Source: Juglans regia
Lineage: Eukaryota; Streptophyta; Magnoliopsida; Fagales; Juglandaceae
Assembly: GCF_001411555.2 (NCBI RefSeq)
Contig: NC_049911.1
Span: 31,097,044 to 31,161,043, forward strand
Reading direction: 5' to 3'
Length of the DNA stretch: 64,000 bases
Position numbers and translations under genes: made by a program
Notes under the pieces: generated by a model
Database searches by the model: none
Told to the model about the DNA's origin: nothing
The model's input: only the letters and a program-made list of their open reading frames with translations
Shown here: piece after piece, positions 37,457 to 49,123 of the stretch
How the letters are laid out: every line of letters begins with the position of its first letter
How positions within the stretch are numbered: position 1 is the stretch's first letter

Positions 37457-37623
37457 GAGAAGTTCTACATGAAAGCCTTACACCACACACCTACATGTGA
37501 TTTGTCATTTTTGTTCTTCTATCTTAATGCTTAAATATGTGTTTAAATAGAATGGTAAAAATGACAAATCACATGTTGGTTTGGTGGAGGTGTGTGATGT
37601 ACGGCTTCCTTGTAGCATTTCTC
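37457..37623. mobile_element. Mutator-like MITE with perfect 9-bp target duplication
   Basis: 167 bp. Long inverted termini begin GAGAAGTTCTACATGAAAGCC-like at the left and, read in complement, GAGAAATGCTACAAGGAAGCC-like at the right; the pairing continues through 'ATGTGATTTGTCATTTTT'. ATTTCTAAA stands directly on both sides (37448-37456 and 37624-37632). A 9-bp duplication is the mark of the MULE superfamily. It lies inside duplicated block 1. Confidence 0.8.
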
Positions 37624-38514
37624 ATTTCTAAATACTTAGTAATTTAAATCACATAACTTTAACTTTGCTATTTCCATTCTTTTTAGGTCTCCTCTCAAGG
37701 TAACTGCAATTCTTTTATTAGTTCTTAACAAATATTATTTTTATAGGTTTTTACACATCTTACATCAAACAAGCACTCAGTCTCTGTCTCAACTATGGTC
37801 ACATCTCATAAAATGATAGGCAAATCAAGAGAATAAAAGCACGATGGTGTGTTATACAAGTGCTGGTTTATTTTAGTTCCTTGTTTACATCCAAGCATGA
37901 GCAGATTTATAGTTAAGCAAATCAAATGATTAACCATTAAGAAAAATAGATATGGGTGTCCATGGTTTTTTTGTTCAAAGCCAAACAATCTCTACAAACT
38001 TGACAGTGGGACTCAGTGATACAAACTCACGAACTCACAAACTCCTTCAAACCAATCGAAGGGAAAGGGACCATTTAAAAGTAACACAATTACTTGGATA
38101 AAAGACAAAATTCAAACTCATGCTTGTAAAAGTTTCCTGCTCACTGTTTCCAGATTGGAAGAATCAGCAAACAGTTTCAAGATTGGTACTAGAGTTGTCA
38201 AACAAAAACAGACCAACTGAAACTTTCTGGGGCTTAATGGAAATATCAGGGTAAACGGCCGGGGTTATAGACAAAGGATTTTAACCTATGCAATAAACAA
38301 TATAGAACTCAATCCACCTTTTATGTTGCTTCTTGAATTGAAACTAACCGACAGAATCTAATTTCTTAGTATACACAAGAGGAAAGGATACCTCAGAAAC
38401 CCAATGAATCTGAGCCTCAAATCTGCAGGTCCAACAAGTCCTTTGGTCCCTTGGTCCCCAAGGCCGAAGGGAAAAAATAAGTGAGAAGTATATCAACAAC
38501 TTGCCTTTGTTCCT

Positions 38515-39870
38515 TCATTGTATCGTTCTTGTAAGCTTACACTTGGAAATGAAGATGGTAGGTGTGTAATTTAGACTACACAATTTCAAGAGCTCAGCAG
38601 ACCGTTGCTTCATAATCGGATTGCAACCACTCTGAATTACAAGCAGGAGCTTAGCCGCCAAACCTGCCTCCACAGCAAGTGCGGCACATTCCTCTGGGGC
38701 AAGCTTGCAAACAGCCCACAAGATTGACAGTGCAAACTGAGTGCAGCTCTCAGACACCTTCATCATTAACCTCACCACATTTGGTATCGTGTTTGAGCAA
38801 CCTTTCAAAGCCAGTCTTCCTTCTGGAAGAGTGGATACTACTTCTAGCACATATAGAGCCAATTCCAAACACTCATTATTCAAACTGGGCAGGAGCTCAA
38901 CCAATTGGGGGACTGCTCCAATGCTCACAACAGACATCCGAATAGACTCGTGAGAACAAACTGTTTTCAGTAAACTGAGACCGGCGAAGACACCGTTTGG
39001 ATGTCTTTTATCCTTCACCAACCTCAACAACCCCATCAAAAGACTCAAGCTTGAGACAATCTCCGACCTAAAATCCTTCCCAGCCATCAGCGTTTCGATC
39101 AATTTCGTGCAATTGATCTTGGTCTCAATGGATCCCTCATTCAGCATGTCCACCATTAACGATATCTTCGCGGGTTGCATCAAATTGGCCTTCGACTGCG
39201 AGTCGAGATCTAAATTCACAAGAATCCCAATTGCCTCCGACCCCACTGCATGCGAAGTGAAATGGCCTAACAGAGAAGAAACCAAGGCTATACCGTTATT
39301 GTCCACCACAGTCTTCTTCGCCGAAGCATGAGCAACAACGACCTGCCTCAGGTCTTTAAGAGCTTGAACTCTAGCTTGACCCTTAACCTTCTTCAGCGTC
39401 TCCAAAAGCTCCACACTTCTGCCTTGCACATCCTCCGACCTCTTCTTCATCGCAATGTACTTCTGCGTAAACCAACTGTAAATAAGCTGGTGCAGAGTTG
39501 TGTTCGGCGTGACCGAATCGTCCCACAGATCCTGCATCGTGGTGGGGCAAGTGAAGTGTCCCAAAGATAACCATTTGAGAATGTTGGATCTCTCGTATGT
39601 CTGGCCCGTGCAAAGGGTCACGGGGTCTTGCATCGGCTCCAAAGAGATCGGGCAGATAAACACAGAGGGAACATCTATGGGTTCGAGCTCCGCGACCATC
39701 TTCTTCAAGTCCAATCTATCGGTGATACCACCCCCGAAGAAGGCGGCATCTCCGCCCAAAATGCAATCTTTCACCGCAGTCTCCAGACCCAACACTTGCC
39801 CGCTGCCGCCCAAATCGAGCTTCCCATCGCCCCCGTCTCTTCTCCGACTAGAGGGCTGGGACATCTGCAT
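38515..39870 (-). CDS. PUB30/31: U-box/ARM-repeat E3 ubiquitin ligase, PUB30/31 type (copy B)
   Basis: Intronless, 451 residues, the same length as copy A. U-box at about residues 69-142 ('VFICPISLEPMQDPVTLCTG'), then ARM-type repeats to the C-terminus, ending in the same 'KCKLTRTIQ'. The start is taken at ATG 39870 ('MQMSQPSSRRRDGGDG') because it aligns with copy A; the open frame runs 15 codons further upstream but begins with TTG. Differences from A are clustered in the N-terminal 66 residues, while the U-box and repeats are nearly unchanged, which suggests that both are under purifying selection. The upstream flank has GA/CT repeats (about 40020-40190) and a G-box at 40723. One notable change: Cys replaces Gly at residue 36. 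Confidence 0.92.
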   Translation of the reverse strand: MQMSQPSSRRRDGGDGKLDLGGSGQVLGLETAVKDCILGGDAAFFGGGITDRLDLKKMVAELEPIDVPSVFICPISLEPMQDPVTLCTGQTYERSNILKWLSLGHFTCPTTMQDLWDDSVTPNTTLHQLIYSWFTQKYIAMKKRSEDVQGRSVELLETLKKVKGQARVQALKDLRQVVVAHASAKKTVVDNNGIALVSSLLGHFTSHAVGSEAIGILVNLDLDSQSKANLMQPAKISLMVDMLNEGSIETKINCTKLIETLMAGKDFRSEIVSSLSLLMGLLRLVKDKRHPNGVFAGLSLLKTVCSHESIRMSVVSIGAVPQLVELLPSLNNECLELALYVLEVVSTLPEGRLALKGCSNTIPNVVRLMMKVSESCTQFALSILWAVCKLAPEECAALAVEAGLAAKLLLVIQSGCNPIMKQRSAELLKLCSLNYTPTIFISKCKLTRTIQ

Positions 39871-40722
39871 TCTGTCGAAAACCCTCTTTGGAAAATGCCT
39901 AAAGAAGATTGACAAAGATTATTGATAAGAAAGAGAAGACAGAGACACTTAAAATTCCAAGAGACCCATCACATCCAGAGTACAAGAAACGCGTGCGGAA
40001 GATAAAGGGGGTAAGCGGTTCTCTCTCTCTCTCTCTCAGTGACTCAGTTCCTTGTCTCTCTTTCGCTCTCTTTCGCTATCTCTCTCATCAACAATGCACA
40101 AGCAACAATGCCCGTCAAAGGGGACATCTTTTCTCCATCCTTGGCTTTCTTTCTCACTTTCCCTCTCTTTTGTCGTTCTTTCTCTCTCTGGTCAAAGGGG
40201 TCACATTCTTCTTCACTACCATCATCGTCATCATCAGTTGTAATTTCTTCCCCAATACCAAAGCTCACTTCCTCTTCAAGATCAAAGAAAAGTGTGAAAT
40301 CATCAGCACCAGATCAGTGAAAAAGACGCTATCAAAAGTGAAAAAATAAGGCTACAAATTCATTATACATGAACAGTATCCACGCATCAGATTCGCAATT
40401 AGTACATAACAAAATAAAACTGACAGATTGGCAAAGAGATTTATTTGGAACAGTATGGACACCAGAGAGTGAGAAGATTGATAAACCATACCAAGCCACC
40501 AAGAGCCAGAGAGAGAGAGAGCAAAGAAAAAGCTCTATCTTCTGCACAGTCTCCTCCACTACTGGTTTTCTTTTGAAGCAGGAAACGAGAGCCCCGTAAA
40601 ATGAGTTTTTTTAATCTTTTGCTCTTTTTTCAATATTTTGTATAATTTTCTCGGGAGTAGAAAAGGACCACCTGGACGGACCGGTTATAGCCGGTGGTTA
40701 AACCCCGGATCAAGGCACATCA

Positions 40723-40728
40723 CACGTG
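40723..40728. promoter_or_regulatory. G-box core conserved upstream of U-box copy B
   Basis: CACGTG in the context CACACGTGCATTCCTAT, about 850 bp upstream of the start codon, matching the element at 17729 in copy A. This is the far end of the similarity between the two duplicated blocks. Confidence 0.35.
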
Positions 40729-41204
40729 CATTCCTATTCTCTCTTACTTTGATATCCGGTTGTTTAATTGTTTTGTTTTAAAATTGTGGTAGAATATGAT
40801 GAATTTGCCGCTTGGGAGGGGATGGATAATCTAAACTGCAGCAAAAGCCGAAGACGCAACCTGACTCGGCGGGGAGTGAGACAGAGAGTCAAAAAGAGAA
40901 ATTGATGTTCCCCAGTCAAAATAATTACAGGGTACGAAGTCACAGTGCACAAGGCATGTATTGGATTCGTCGTGGCAAGTGGCAAACCCACCCGCCCAAC
41001 ATCTCCTCTGCATTTTCTCTTTGATTTTCTTTTTCATTTCTCTGTTTTTTTTTATTATTAATGTCATTATGTCGTGATCATCAGACTTCGAAGGAAATCT
41101 TCTCTAACTTTATATTTTTATCTAAATCAGATGATATTGAAGGAAAATAATTTCCCTTGCTTTTAACCTTAGTGATCATCTCCAGCCGCACAGCCATGAA
41201 TATG

Positions 41205-42078
41205 TAGGGCTGTAAATAAATTAATCTGGCTGTAAATAAATTAATCTGTTTGATAGTCTGCTCGGTACTTACTTAATTAAACTTGAATCAAACTCGACTT
41301 GTAAAAAAAAAAAAATTATTTGTTAAAGTAAATATCCACTCGATTTATAAATGAGATATATCCGACAAAACCCGACTTGACTCGTTAAGGCCTGCTCATT
41401 TATATTCGAGTCAATTCGTTAGTTCGTCTCGATTAAAACTCATTCATATATTAATAAATATATACATATACCTATATATATATGTATTAGTTAATAATAT
41501 TAGCATACCACTTTTATAACTAAATATATAATATGTAATGTAATTACTTATGTCTATATAGTGAATATAATTCATTAGTATATTTTATAATTTGTATAAT
41601 AATTAGTCAATAAAATTTAATAATTTCATATACTAGTCTGTGAGAACCATATATGAAATAGATTTATGCTATCATATTAAGTGTATATATTAATAATATA
41701 TGTAAGCATATAATATATTGTTATTTTGGATAAATATCAACTAGTTAGATATCTAGTTAGATATTAATTATATAAAATTTTATAATTCAATAGAGGTTTT
41801 TTTTGTTCGTTGTATAAATTTAACATTAGATCTTTTATTATTTTATTTTATTATTTTATTAATTATTAAATCTTATTTAAAGAATAAAAAAATAAACAAT
41901 TCGAGATAGGCTCGACTCAAACTCGTTCATGGGACGACGAACTCAAGCTCGAGTTGAGAATTTAGCTTATCGAGTCGAGCTCGAATAAAGAACAAAAAAA
42001 ATTTCTAACTCGAATATTTTGAATCAAGTCGAGCTCGGCAGCCAAATATCAACTTGAATCGGCTCAATTACAACCCTA
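41205..42078. mobile_element. hAT-like non-autonomous element, 874 bp
   Basis: The ends TAGGGCTGTAA and TTACAACCCTA are inverted repeats with one mismatch. The element has no counterpart in block 1, where the flanking sequences are adjacent (about 36045). The left flank ends CATGAATATG and the right begins TCATGATATG, consistent with a decayed 8-bp target duplication. Subterminal CTCGA-rich motifs ('GAGTCGAGCTCGAATAAAG') are repeated near the right end. A 22-bp tandem duplication lies at the left end. There is no coding capacity. Confidence 0.65.
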
Positions 42079-42477
42079 TCATGATATGCCTTATCAACCC
42101 TAATTTGACAAACAACAAGCGAGTTGCCCAGATTAAGTGATACCCAAAATTGTTAGGCAAACTATAATGCGTGATTTACCTTCTTATTTAACTAAAGATT
42201 TAGTTAACATCAAGCTTTTTACTCGTTGGAAAGGGTTGACAACTAAACACAGAAAAAAATCAGTGGTTATAACAGCTTCATGGCAGGAACCACGTCGTGT
42301 AATGTCTTTGCAACTCCAATACCCATGTGACTGCCTGTAGATTAAAAACAAAAATAACAGTTAAGTGTTGGCCAGGCTCTTCACAGATACCACTTATTTT
42401 ATTTTTTTATTTTTTATTTTTTATTTTTTTTTGAGGAAAAAATTATTTTGGAGTGGCTTTCAAAATTTTTTTCAAAA

Positions 42478-42681
42478 AATCTACTCAACCTCCACACTCC
42501 ACATTATTTTTAATTTTTATTATTTTTTTCTTTTATTAAATATTTATTATATGAATAATGAATAAAAAATTTGAAATAATTTAAAAAGAATAAACTCAAA
42601 AAAAAATTTAAAAAAAATATTAAAAATTTAAAAAATTTAAAAAAGTGTGGAGTGTGGAGTGTGGTGGAGGTTGTGTAGCAA
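42478..42681. mobile_element. Foldback MITE
   Basis: 'CTACTCAACCTCCACACTCC' at 42481 pairs with the complement of 'GGAGTGTGGTGGAGGTTGTG' ending near 42676. The AT core with 'AAATATTTATTATATGAATA' resembles, in reverse, the foldback element at about 18998-19190. It interrupts block 2 relative to block 3 (48840), so it inserted after those copies separated. Confidence 0.6.
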
Positions 42682-43063
42682 AACTCAATTTTTTTTTTTC
42701 TTTTTTCCGGTTTCACCAACCGTCTCGCAGCTCGCTGGTTAGTCCTCACACAACGGTCAGTTACCCATATACATGAAGGGCATGCTGCGAGTGGAAGTAA
42801 ATAGGTAAAGCTCTAGAGAATACTAGCCTTACTTATCACGAACTTCCCGTTTTGGAAGTAAATCATTCCTCTTCTAAATCATTTATTTCTTTCATTCTTT
42901 CCTTTTTTGTCTCCTCTCAAGGTAACTAAAATTCATTTATTGGTTCATAACAATGGAAAGAGTTAATACTTTATAAACTTATATTTTTATTTCTGCTCAT
43001 GGATTGCATGTGGACATGGACTAGTTCAAGATAACTACCGTTTGTTCAAGACAGACTCCCTTC

Positions 43064-46000
43064 CTTACATGTAAGAAAAGTCATGACATATATTGATAGT
43101 CAAGTCATTAAATTTAAAAGGTCGTACACTGATTAATTAAGTAGGTAGTGGATATAAAGAAGATGTCCAAAAAATAAGCACCAGTAGTACTAAATCATGT
43201 TTTCTATAACACATCGATATTTAGGAAATCTCTTGAAAACTCTTGGGATTTATAAGGGTGTGTAAACAAATTGAATTCATACGTACGTGGTTAGACTTTA
43301 GGAGTGGAGTGTGATCTAATTTTATTCAAACACGACTTGAGTTTACTTGTTGTACATCATTCATAACCTTATAAAAACATCACTCAAGAGTTTGAAATAA
43401 AGAAAATAGAAAAGAAAAAAAAATAGCTTTTACTTTATACAATCTCCTTTGCATAATAAGTTTTTTTTGTGAAGGCTACATGTCTTATCAATTGTCAAAA
43501 TCCTTCCCAGCCACTACTGCAGATGAATGCTATTTTTATGATACTCATATAATTTCATTTTGGCATGTTAATTATATTTTGTTTTCGAATTTTGTACCAG
43601 CTTGCACATCAACATTATTACCTAGCTTGCCTCTAGTATTTTACGAGAGCACATAATATATATATATATATATATAATGCAATGTGTGGATGATTATCAA
43701 TTATGATATAATATAAAAAATCATATAAAAATTATTTTATAAAATATAAAAAATTAAAAAATATAATTATATGAACCAGTCCGGTCTAGTTCGGTTCGGT
43801 GTTAGAAAAAGGAAAAGCGGAACTGGATCAATTTTGACTGGTTTTGAAAAAAATGAAACCGGTACAGAAACCGAACCGAACCCGGTATTGGACCAAACCC
43901 CCTAGTTCGGTCCAGTCCAGTCCAGTAGTTTACTGGTTCACTAGTTTTTTCGTTTTTATCCCTAATAAAGATTCTAAGAACTAATTCAAGCTGCAGCATG
44001 AAGACCTTCACTAATAATGTGGATTGGAATTATCTAAACCACAATGAAGAAAAGTCATAATGTGGATGGTCAGTGCATTTAGTAAATAATTAGATTAACT
44101 TTTAATTTGTTGGAGCCAATCTCTAATAGCCAGCTTATGATCTAATGGTTTTAATATGACCTAGTTTCCTCTCAATTATTACAGGATGAATGTACTTACA
44201 CAATAGGAATGGAAAAATTCTCAAATAAAGTAAGTAGTGCATTTCTTACAATAACTAAACGATTCATTCTACACATTAAACCTAGTTTTCACGATCTCTG
44301 ATCTCTAGATTGGGTATCCTTATATGTGATTCGTGACTATATGCACTTTAATCTCATTTTCCTCGATGTATTTCAGACTATTTCTCTTGTTAAGGTCTTA
44401 AGTTAGCGAATCTACTAGATTATCACATGATTTAATATAATCTATGTTAATAATGACCAATTTTTGTTATCATTAAAAAATAGTGAGACAATGTTGACAT
44501 TTCTTAACAAATTGTATTTGCGAGTAAGATTTTTTGGATGACCGTTGCATTCATTCAAACCTTTTCTGTGTGAGGAAGGATTGCACGTAATCATTTTTCT
44601 TCCGTTATGGAAGATTTATTCAGTTTTTTTTGGCATGCAATATTTCAAAGTGAATAACCGTCTAATAAAAAAATCTTCTAATATTTGTTTTTAACGGTTA
44701 TGGAGAAAGCTAGGCTATGGTAGAAATTTAGCTGGTTGAATTTTTTCTCTTTAATTCTGTGTCTTATTTTGTCACCAATTTATGTCTTTAAGCGCTCCTG
44801 TTGCGGTTTTTGTGATTTCTTTTTAGGCTGCCTTTATTCTCTTTATTTCATCTTTGCGTTTACGTCTGAGGTTCCTCTTTTCATTATGGTGTGTTTCTTT
44901 CTGTACGAAATAGAGAGAAATTGATGAAAAAAAAAATCGAAGTGTGTACGTAGATTTTTTTAGAGATTTTTCAAATAAAAGATGTGTTCTTTGAGTAGAG
45001 TTTTAGACTCAACCACTTATGCAGAGTATGATTGAAATATACGACGATCAGTTGAGTTATTGTAGTAGTCAAGCTCGTCTTTTATGGGATGTTGATTATG
45101 TGGTCTACCACTTGCAATATTTACACCATCTAGATTTCAGCGTTGCGTATATATTAAGGTGGAAAAAGAAGATTAAGACTGTTTTAATTTTTGTTGAAAA
45201 GAAAAATATAATTTTTTTTTCAATGACAAAAAGTAAAAAGATATTTAAAAAACTAAGACGTTTATTGAAAACCTATTTTTCAATAATATAGAAAATTAAT
45301 TATATGTTTTCAGAATACATAATATCGTTGCCAGTTCGTATAGATATATTGCAATGTCCATGCTCAATCTATAAATGTGAGACCCGCTTGTTAGATGATG
45401 ATTGAAGAAAAAAACTCAACGATTGAGAGGACCTCTGCTAGTAATGTGGATTGAGATTATTGATCTAATCCAAAATGAAAGAAAAATTATGACATATGTT
45501 GATGGTTAAGTCATTAAATTTGAAAGGTCATGCATTCATTAATTAAGCAATCAGTGGACGTGAAGAAGATGTCCATTGACTTGAAAAATCAACACCAGTA
45601 GTATTGAAACATATTTTCTATGACTCATTGATATCTAGGAAATCCTTTGGAAATTGTTGGGATTTATAAGGGTGTGCAAACAAATTCAATTTGTACATAC
45701 ACGGTTAGACTTTTATGAGTGAAGTATGATCTAATTTTATTCAAATATGACTTGAGTTTACTTGTTGTACATAATTCATAACCTTATAAAAACATCACTC
45801 AAGAGTTTGAAATAAATAAAATAGAAAAGAAAAAAAAAGGATAAAAAAGAACTTTTACTTTATACAATCTCCTCTACATGATAAGTCATTTTTGTGAAGG
45901 CTACATGTCTTATCAATTGTCAAAATCCTTCTCGGCCACTACCGTGGATGAATGATGTTTTTTATGATGCTCATATAATTTCATTTTGCCATGTTAATTA

Positions 46001-48750
46001 TATTTTGGTTTCAAATTTTGTACCAGTTTACATATCAACATTATTATATAGCCTGCCTTTAGTATTTTACGTGAGCACATAATTAATATATATATATATA
46101 TATAATGCAATGTGTAAATGATTATCAATTATGATATAATATAAAAAATGATATAAAATTATTTTATACAATATAAAAAATTAAAAAATATATATTTGAA
46201 TTGGTCCGGTATTAGAAAAAGAAAAATCGGAACTAGACTGATTTTGAGAAAAATGAAATCGATATCGGACCGGACCAAACCCAGTACTGATAGGTTCGGT
46301 CTAGGTTTTTTTTTCACCCCTAGTAAAGATTCTAATAACTAATTAAGGTTGTAGCCTGTATGTGTCCATAGCAATTTATAAATGTGAGATTCTCTTGCAT
46401 GTTAGATCTCTATTAATAATGTTGATTGGAATTATCTAAACTACAATGAAGAAAAAGTCATAACGTGGATGGTCAGTGCATTTAGTAAATGATTAGATTA
46501 ACTTTAAATTTGTTGGAGCCAATCTCTAATAGCCAGCTTTTGATCTAGTGGTTTTGATATAACCTAGTTTCCTCTCAATCATTACATGATGAATACACTT
46601 ACACCATAGGAATTGAAAAATTCTCAAATAAAGTAAGTAGTGCATTTCTTAAGACCACTAAATGATTTGTTCTTCACATTGAATCTAGTTCTCAGGATCT
46701 TTGATCTTTAGGTTGGGTATTCTAATATGTGGTTCATGATTGTATGGATTTTAATCTCATTTTTCTCGATGTATTTTAGATTCTTTCTCTTGTTAAGGCC
46801 TTAGTCAGTGAATCTACTAGATTATCACATGATTTAATATAATTCACGTTCACGTTAATAATGACCAATTTTCTTATCATTAAAAAATAGTGAAGGAATG
46901 TTAATATTTCTTAATAGATTGTATTTGTTAGTAAGATTTTTTATATGATCGTTGCATTCCTTCAAACCTTTTTCTGTTGAGGAAGGATTGAACGAAATCA
47001 TTTTTCTTCCGTTATGGAAGATTTATTCAGTATTTTTCGTCATGCAATATTTCTAACTGAATAACCCTTTAACAAAAAAGTCTTCTAATTTTTGCTTTTA
47101 ACGGCCATGGAGAAAGCTAGGCTATGGTAGAAAGTTAGCTGTATGAACTGTTCTCTCTTTAACTCTCTGTTATTTAGTTACTGGTGTATGTGTTTACGCC
47201 TTGTTGCAGTTTTTGTGATTTCTTTTAGGCTACCTTTATTCTCTTTATTTCATTTTTTCGTTTACGTCTGAGGTTCCTCTTTTCATTATGTTGTGCTTCT
47301 TTCTGTACGAAATAGAGAGAAATTGATAAAATAAAATAAAAAAAATCAAAGTGTGTACGCAGATTTTTTTGAGAGATTTTCTAAATAAAAGAGAGATGTT
47401 CTTTGGGTGGAGTTTTAGACTTAACAACTTGTACAAAATAGTCTTGAGCTATATGACGATCAGTTGAGCTGTTATATTCTGAATGAGTCAAATCAAGATG
47501 AGTTCTACTTCACTGATTAAATTGAAACTTTACATACCACAGAGGGTTTGAATCTCCTTAAAGAGAGCGATATTTCCATGCTTCAATCCAAACTAATTTC
47601 GTTTGAATATTAATTTCATTATTATTTATATTATATTATTGTGTATTTAACTAACATTTAATTATACTTAACACTTCCCTAACAAGATTACAAAAGTGAT
47701 CAGACGGAGACCCATTAGTTGTTATTATATCTTTCAATGTCAAGGGACTTGTCTTCTATAAGACGTTGATTATGCGGTCTACCACTTGCAATATTTACAC
47801 CAGTTAGATTTCAGCGTTGCGTATATATTAGGGTGGAAAAAGAAGATTGAGACTGCTTTGGTTCTTGTTTAAAAGAAAAATTTATATTTTTTTTCATTGA
47901 CAAAAAGTAAAAAGATATTCCAAAAACTAAGACGTTTATCGAAAATTCATTTTTTAATAATATAGAAAATTAATTATATGTTTTCAAAGTACATAATATT
48001 GTTGCCAGCTCGTATAGATATATTTTAGTGTCCATGCTCAATTTATAAATGCGAGGTCCCCTTGTTAGATGATGATTGAAGAAAAAAGCTCCACGATCGA
48101 GAAGACCTCTGTCAGTAATGCAGATTGAGATTATCGATCTAATCCAAAATGAAAGAAAAGTCATGACGTACATTATGGTCAAGTTATTAAATTTTAAAGG
48201 TTGTGCATTGATTAATTAAGTAGGCAATGGACGTGAAGAAGATGTCCATTGACTTGAAAAATCAGCACCAGTAATACTGAAGCATATTTTCTATGACCCA
48301 TCGATATCTAAGAAATCCCTTAGAAACTGTTGAAATTTATATGGAAGTGTAAACAACTTAAATTCGTACGTATGTGGCTAGACTTTAAGAGTGAAGTATG
48401 ATTTAATCTTATTCAAACATGACTTGAGTTTACTTGTTGTACATCATGCATAACCTTATAATAACATCACTCAAGAGTTTGAAATAAAAAAATAGAAAAA
48501 AATTTACTTTATACAATCTCCTTTGCATAATAAATCATTTTTGTGAAGGCTATATGTCCTATTAATTATTGAAATCCTTCTTGGTCACTACCGCATACGA
48601 ATGCTAATTTTTATGATGTTCATATAATTTCATTCTACCATATTAATTATATTTTATTTTTGAATTTTATACCAACTTACACATTAACATTATTATCTAG
48701 TCTGCCTCTAGTATTTTACATGAGCACATAATTAATATATATATATATAT
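43064..48750. repeat. Tandem array of a 2.4-2.7-kb unit, about 2.25 copies
   Basis: Unit 1 is about 43064-45474, unit 2 about 45475-48147 and unit 3 about 48148-48750 (truncated). Landmarks: 'GAAGATGTCC' at about 43160, 45567 and 48239; 'CTTGAGTTTACTTGTTGTAC' at about 43336, 45751 and 48424; 'GGAGCCAATCTCTAATAGCC' at about 44113 and 46516; 'ACGTCTGAGGTTCCTCTTTT' at about 44862 and 47263. Unit 2 is longer because of extra bases near 47480-47750. No gene is carried; the interior has decayed retroelement sequence. Copies differ at many positions, so the array is not recent. Confidence 0.8.
44402..44452 (-). pseudogene. Ty1/copia polyprotein C-terminal remnant (unit 1)
   Basis: On the minus strand the sequence reads 'INIDYIKSCDNLVDSLT', matching the 'I-x-x-D-Y-V-K-S-x-D-N-x-A-D-P-L-T-K' end of copia RNase H domains. 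The frame is broken immediately on both sides. The equivalent in unit 2 lies near 46803-46860. Only this signature is recognisable, so the call is modest. Confidence 0.45.
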
Positions 48751-48769
48751 ATATATTCGTTTTACGTGG

Positions 48770-49074
48770 CCAGGCTTTTCACTGATACCACTTATTTTAA
48801 TATTCGTTTTTTTTTTTCAGGAAAAAATTATTTTGGAATGACTTTCAATTTTTTCTCTTTTTTGGGGCTTCACCAACCGTCTCGCAGCTCGCTGGCTAGT
48901 CCTCACACAACGGTCAGTTATCCAGAGATATGAAGGGGCATGCTACGAGTGGAACTTCTAATTCACTAACAATAATAACAGAGAAAAACAGAAATAGGTA
49001 ATGCTCTAAGAGAATACCATATAGAATAGCATCTGATCACGTGAAAACAAAAAATACAGGCACTGGAAATTGAG

Positions 49075-49123
<49 letters not shown>

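Larger units (their letters stand above)
36014..37740. repeat. Duplicated block 1: SCPL 3' flank joined to ECA3 3'-end sequence
   Basis: The first part (from 'TGATCATCTCCAGCC', at the SCPL stop codon, to about 36250) recurs at 41171-41204 and 42079-42400. The later part (36520-37440) aligns with 48920-49560 at the 3' end of ECA3, for example 'AAATTAAGATGATGCCTAAA' near 36994 and 49177. The end ('GGTCTCCTCTCAAGGTAACT' near 37685) matches the region near 42911. It contains a dead ECA3 last exon and a MULE-type MITE. 36284-36460 holds two imperfect copies of a 75-bp motif with 'TATAGCTTTTCATAG'. Confidence 0.75.
37785..40770. repeat. Segmental duplication, copy B (with U-box gene B)
   Basis: Same-orientation copy of 14035-17765 covering about 600 bp downstream of the U-box gene, the whole gene and about 900 bp upstream. 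Similarity stops near 40768 ('GATATCCGGTTG' against 'AATATCCAAATA' in A) and near 37785. It lacks the insertion present in A at 14202-14933. Confidence 0.85.
41171..42960. repeat. Duplicated block 2: SCPL 3' flank plus ECA3 3'-end pieces
   Basis: It starts with 'AGTGATCATCTCCAGCC' (like 36012), is interrupted by an 874-bp element at 41205-42078, resumes at 'ATGATATGCCTTATCAACCC', and goes on to 'GGCCAGGCTCTTCAC' (42372) and 'CCAACCGTCTCGCAGCTCGC' (42717), which recur at 48770 and 48873. At 42828-42870 a remnant of the ECA3 last exon ('ACTTATCACGAACTTCCCGT' on plus) is joined to unrelated sequence after about 40 bp. Confidence 0.7.

Noticed and set aside
39871..39915. Fifteen-codon N-terminal extension of U-box copy B
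   Set aside because: It begins with TTG and has no counterpart in copy A, where the aligned ATG is the first codon.
44736..44924. A hydrophobic 62-codon gene in tandem unit 1
   Set aside because: The frame is not kept in unit 2 (47140-47330), where stops and indels break it, so it is AT-rich chance coding.
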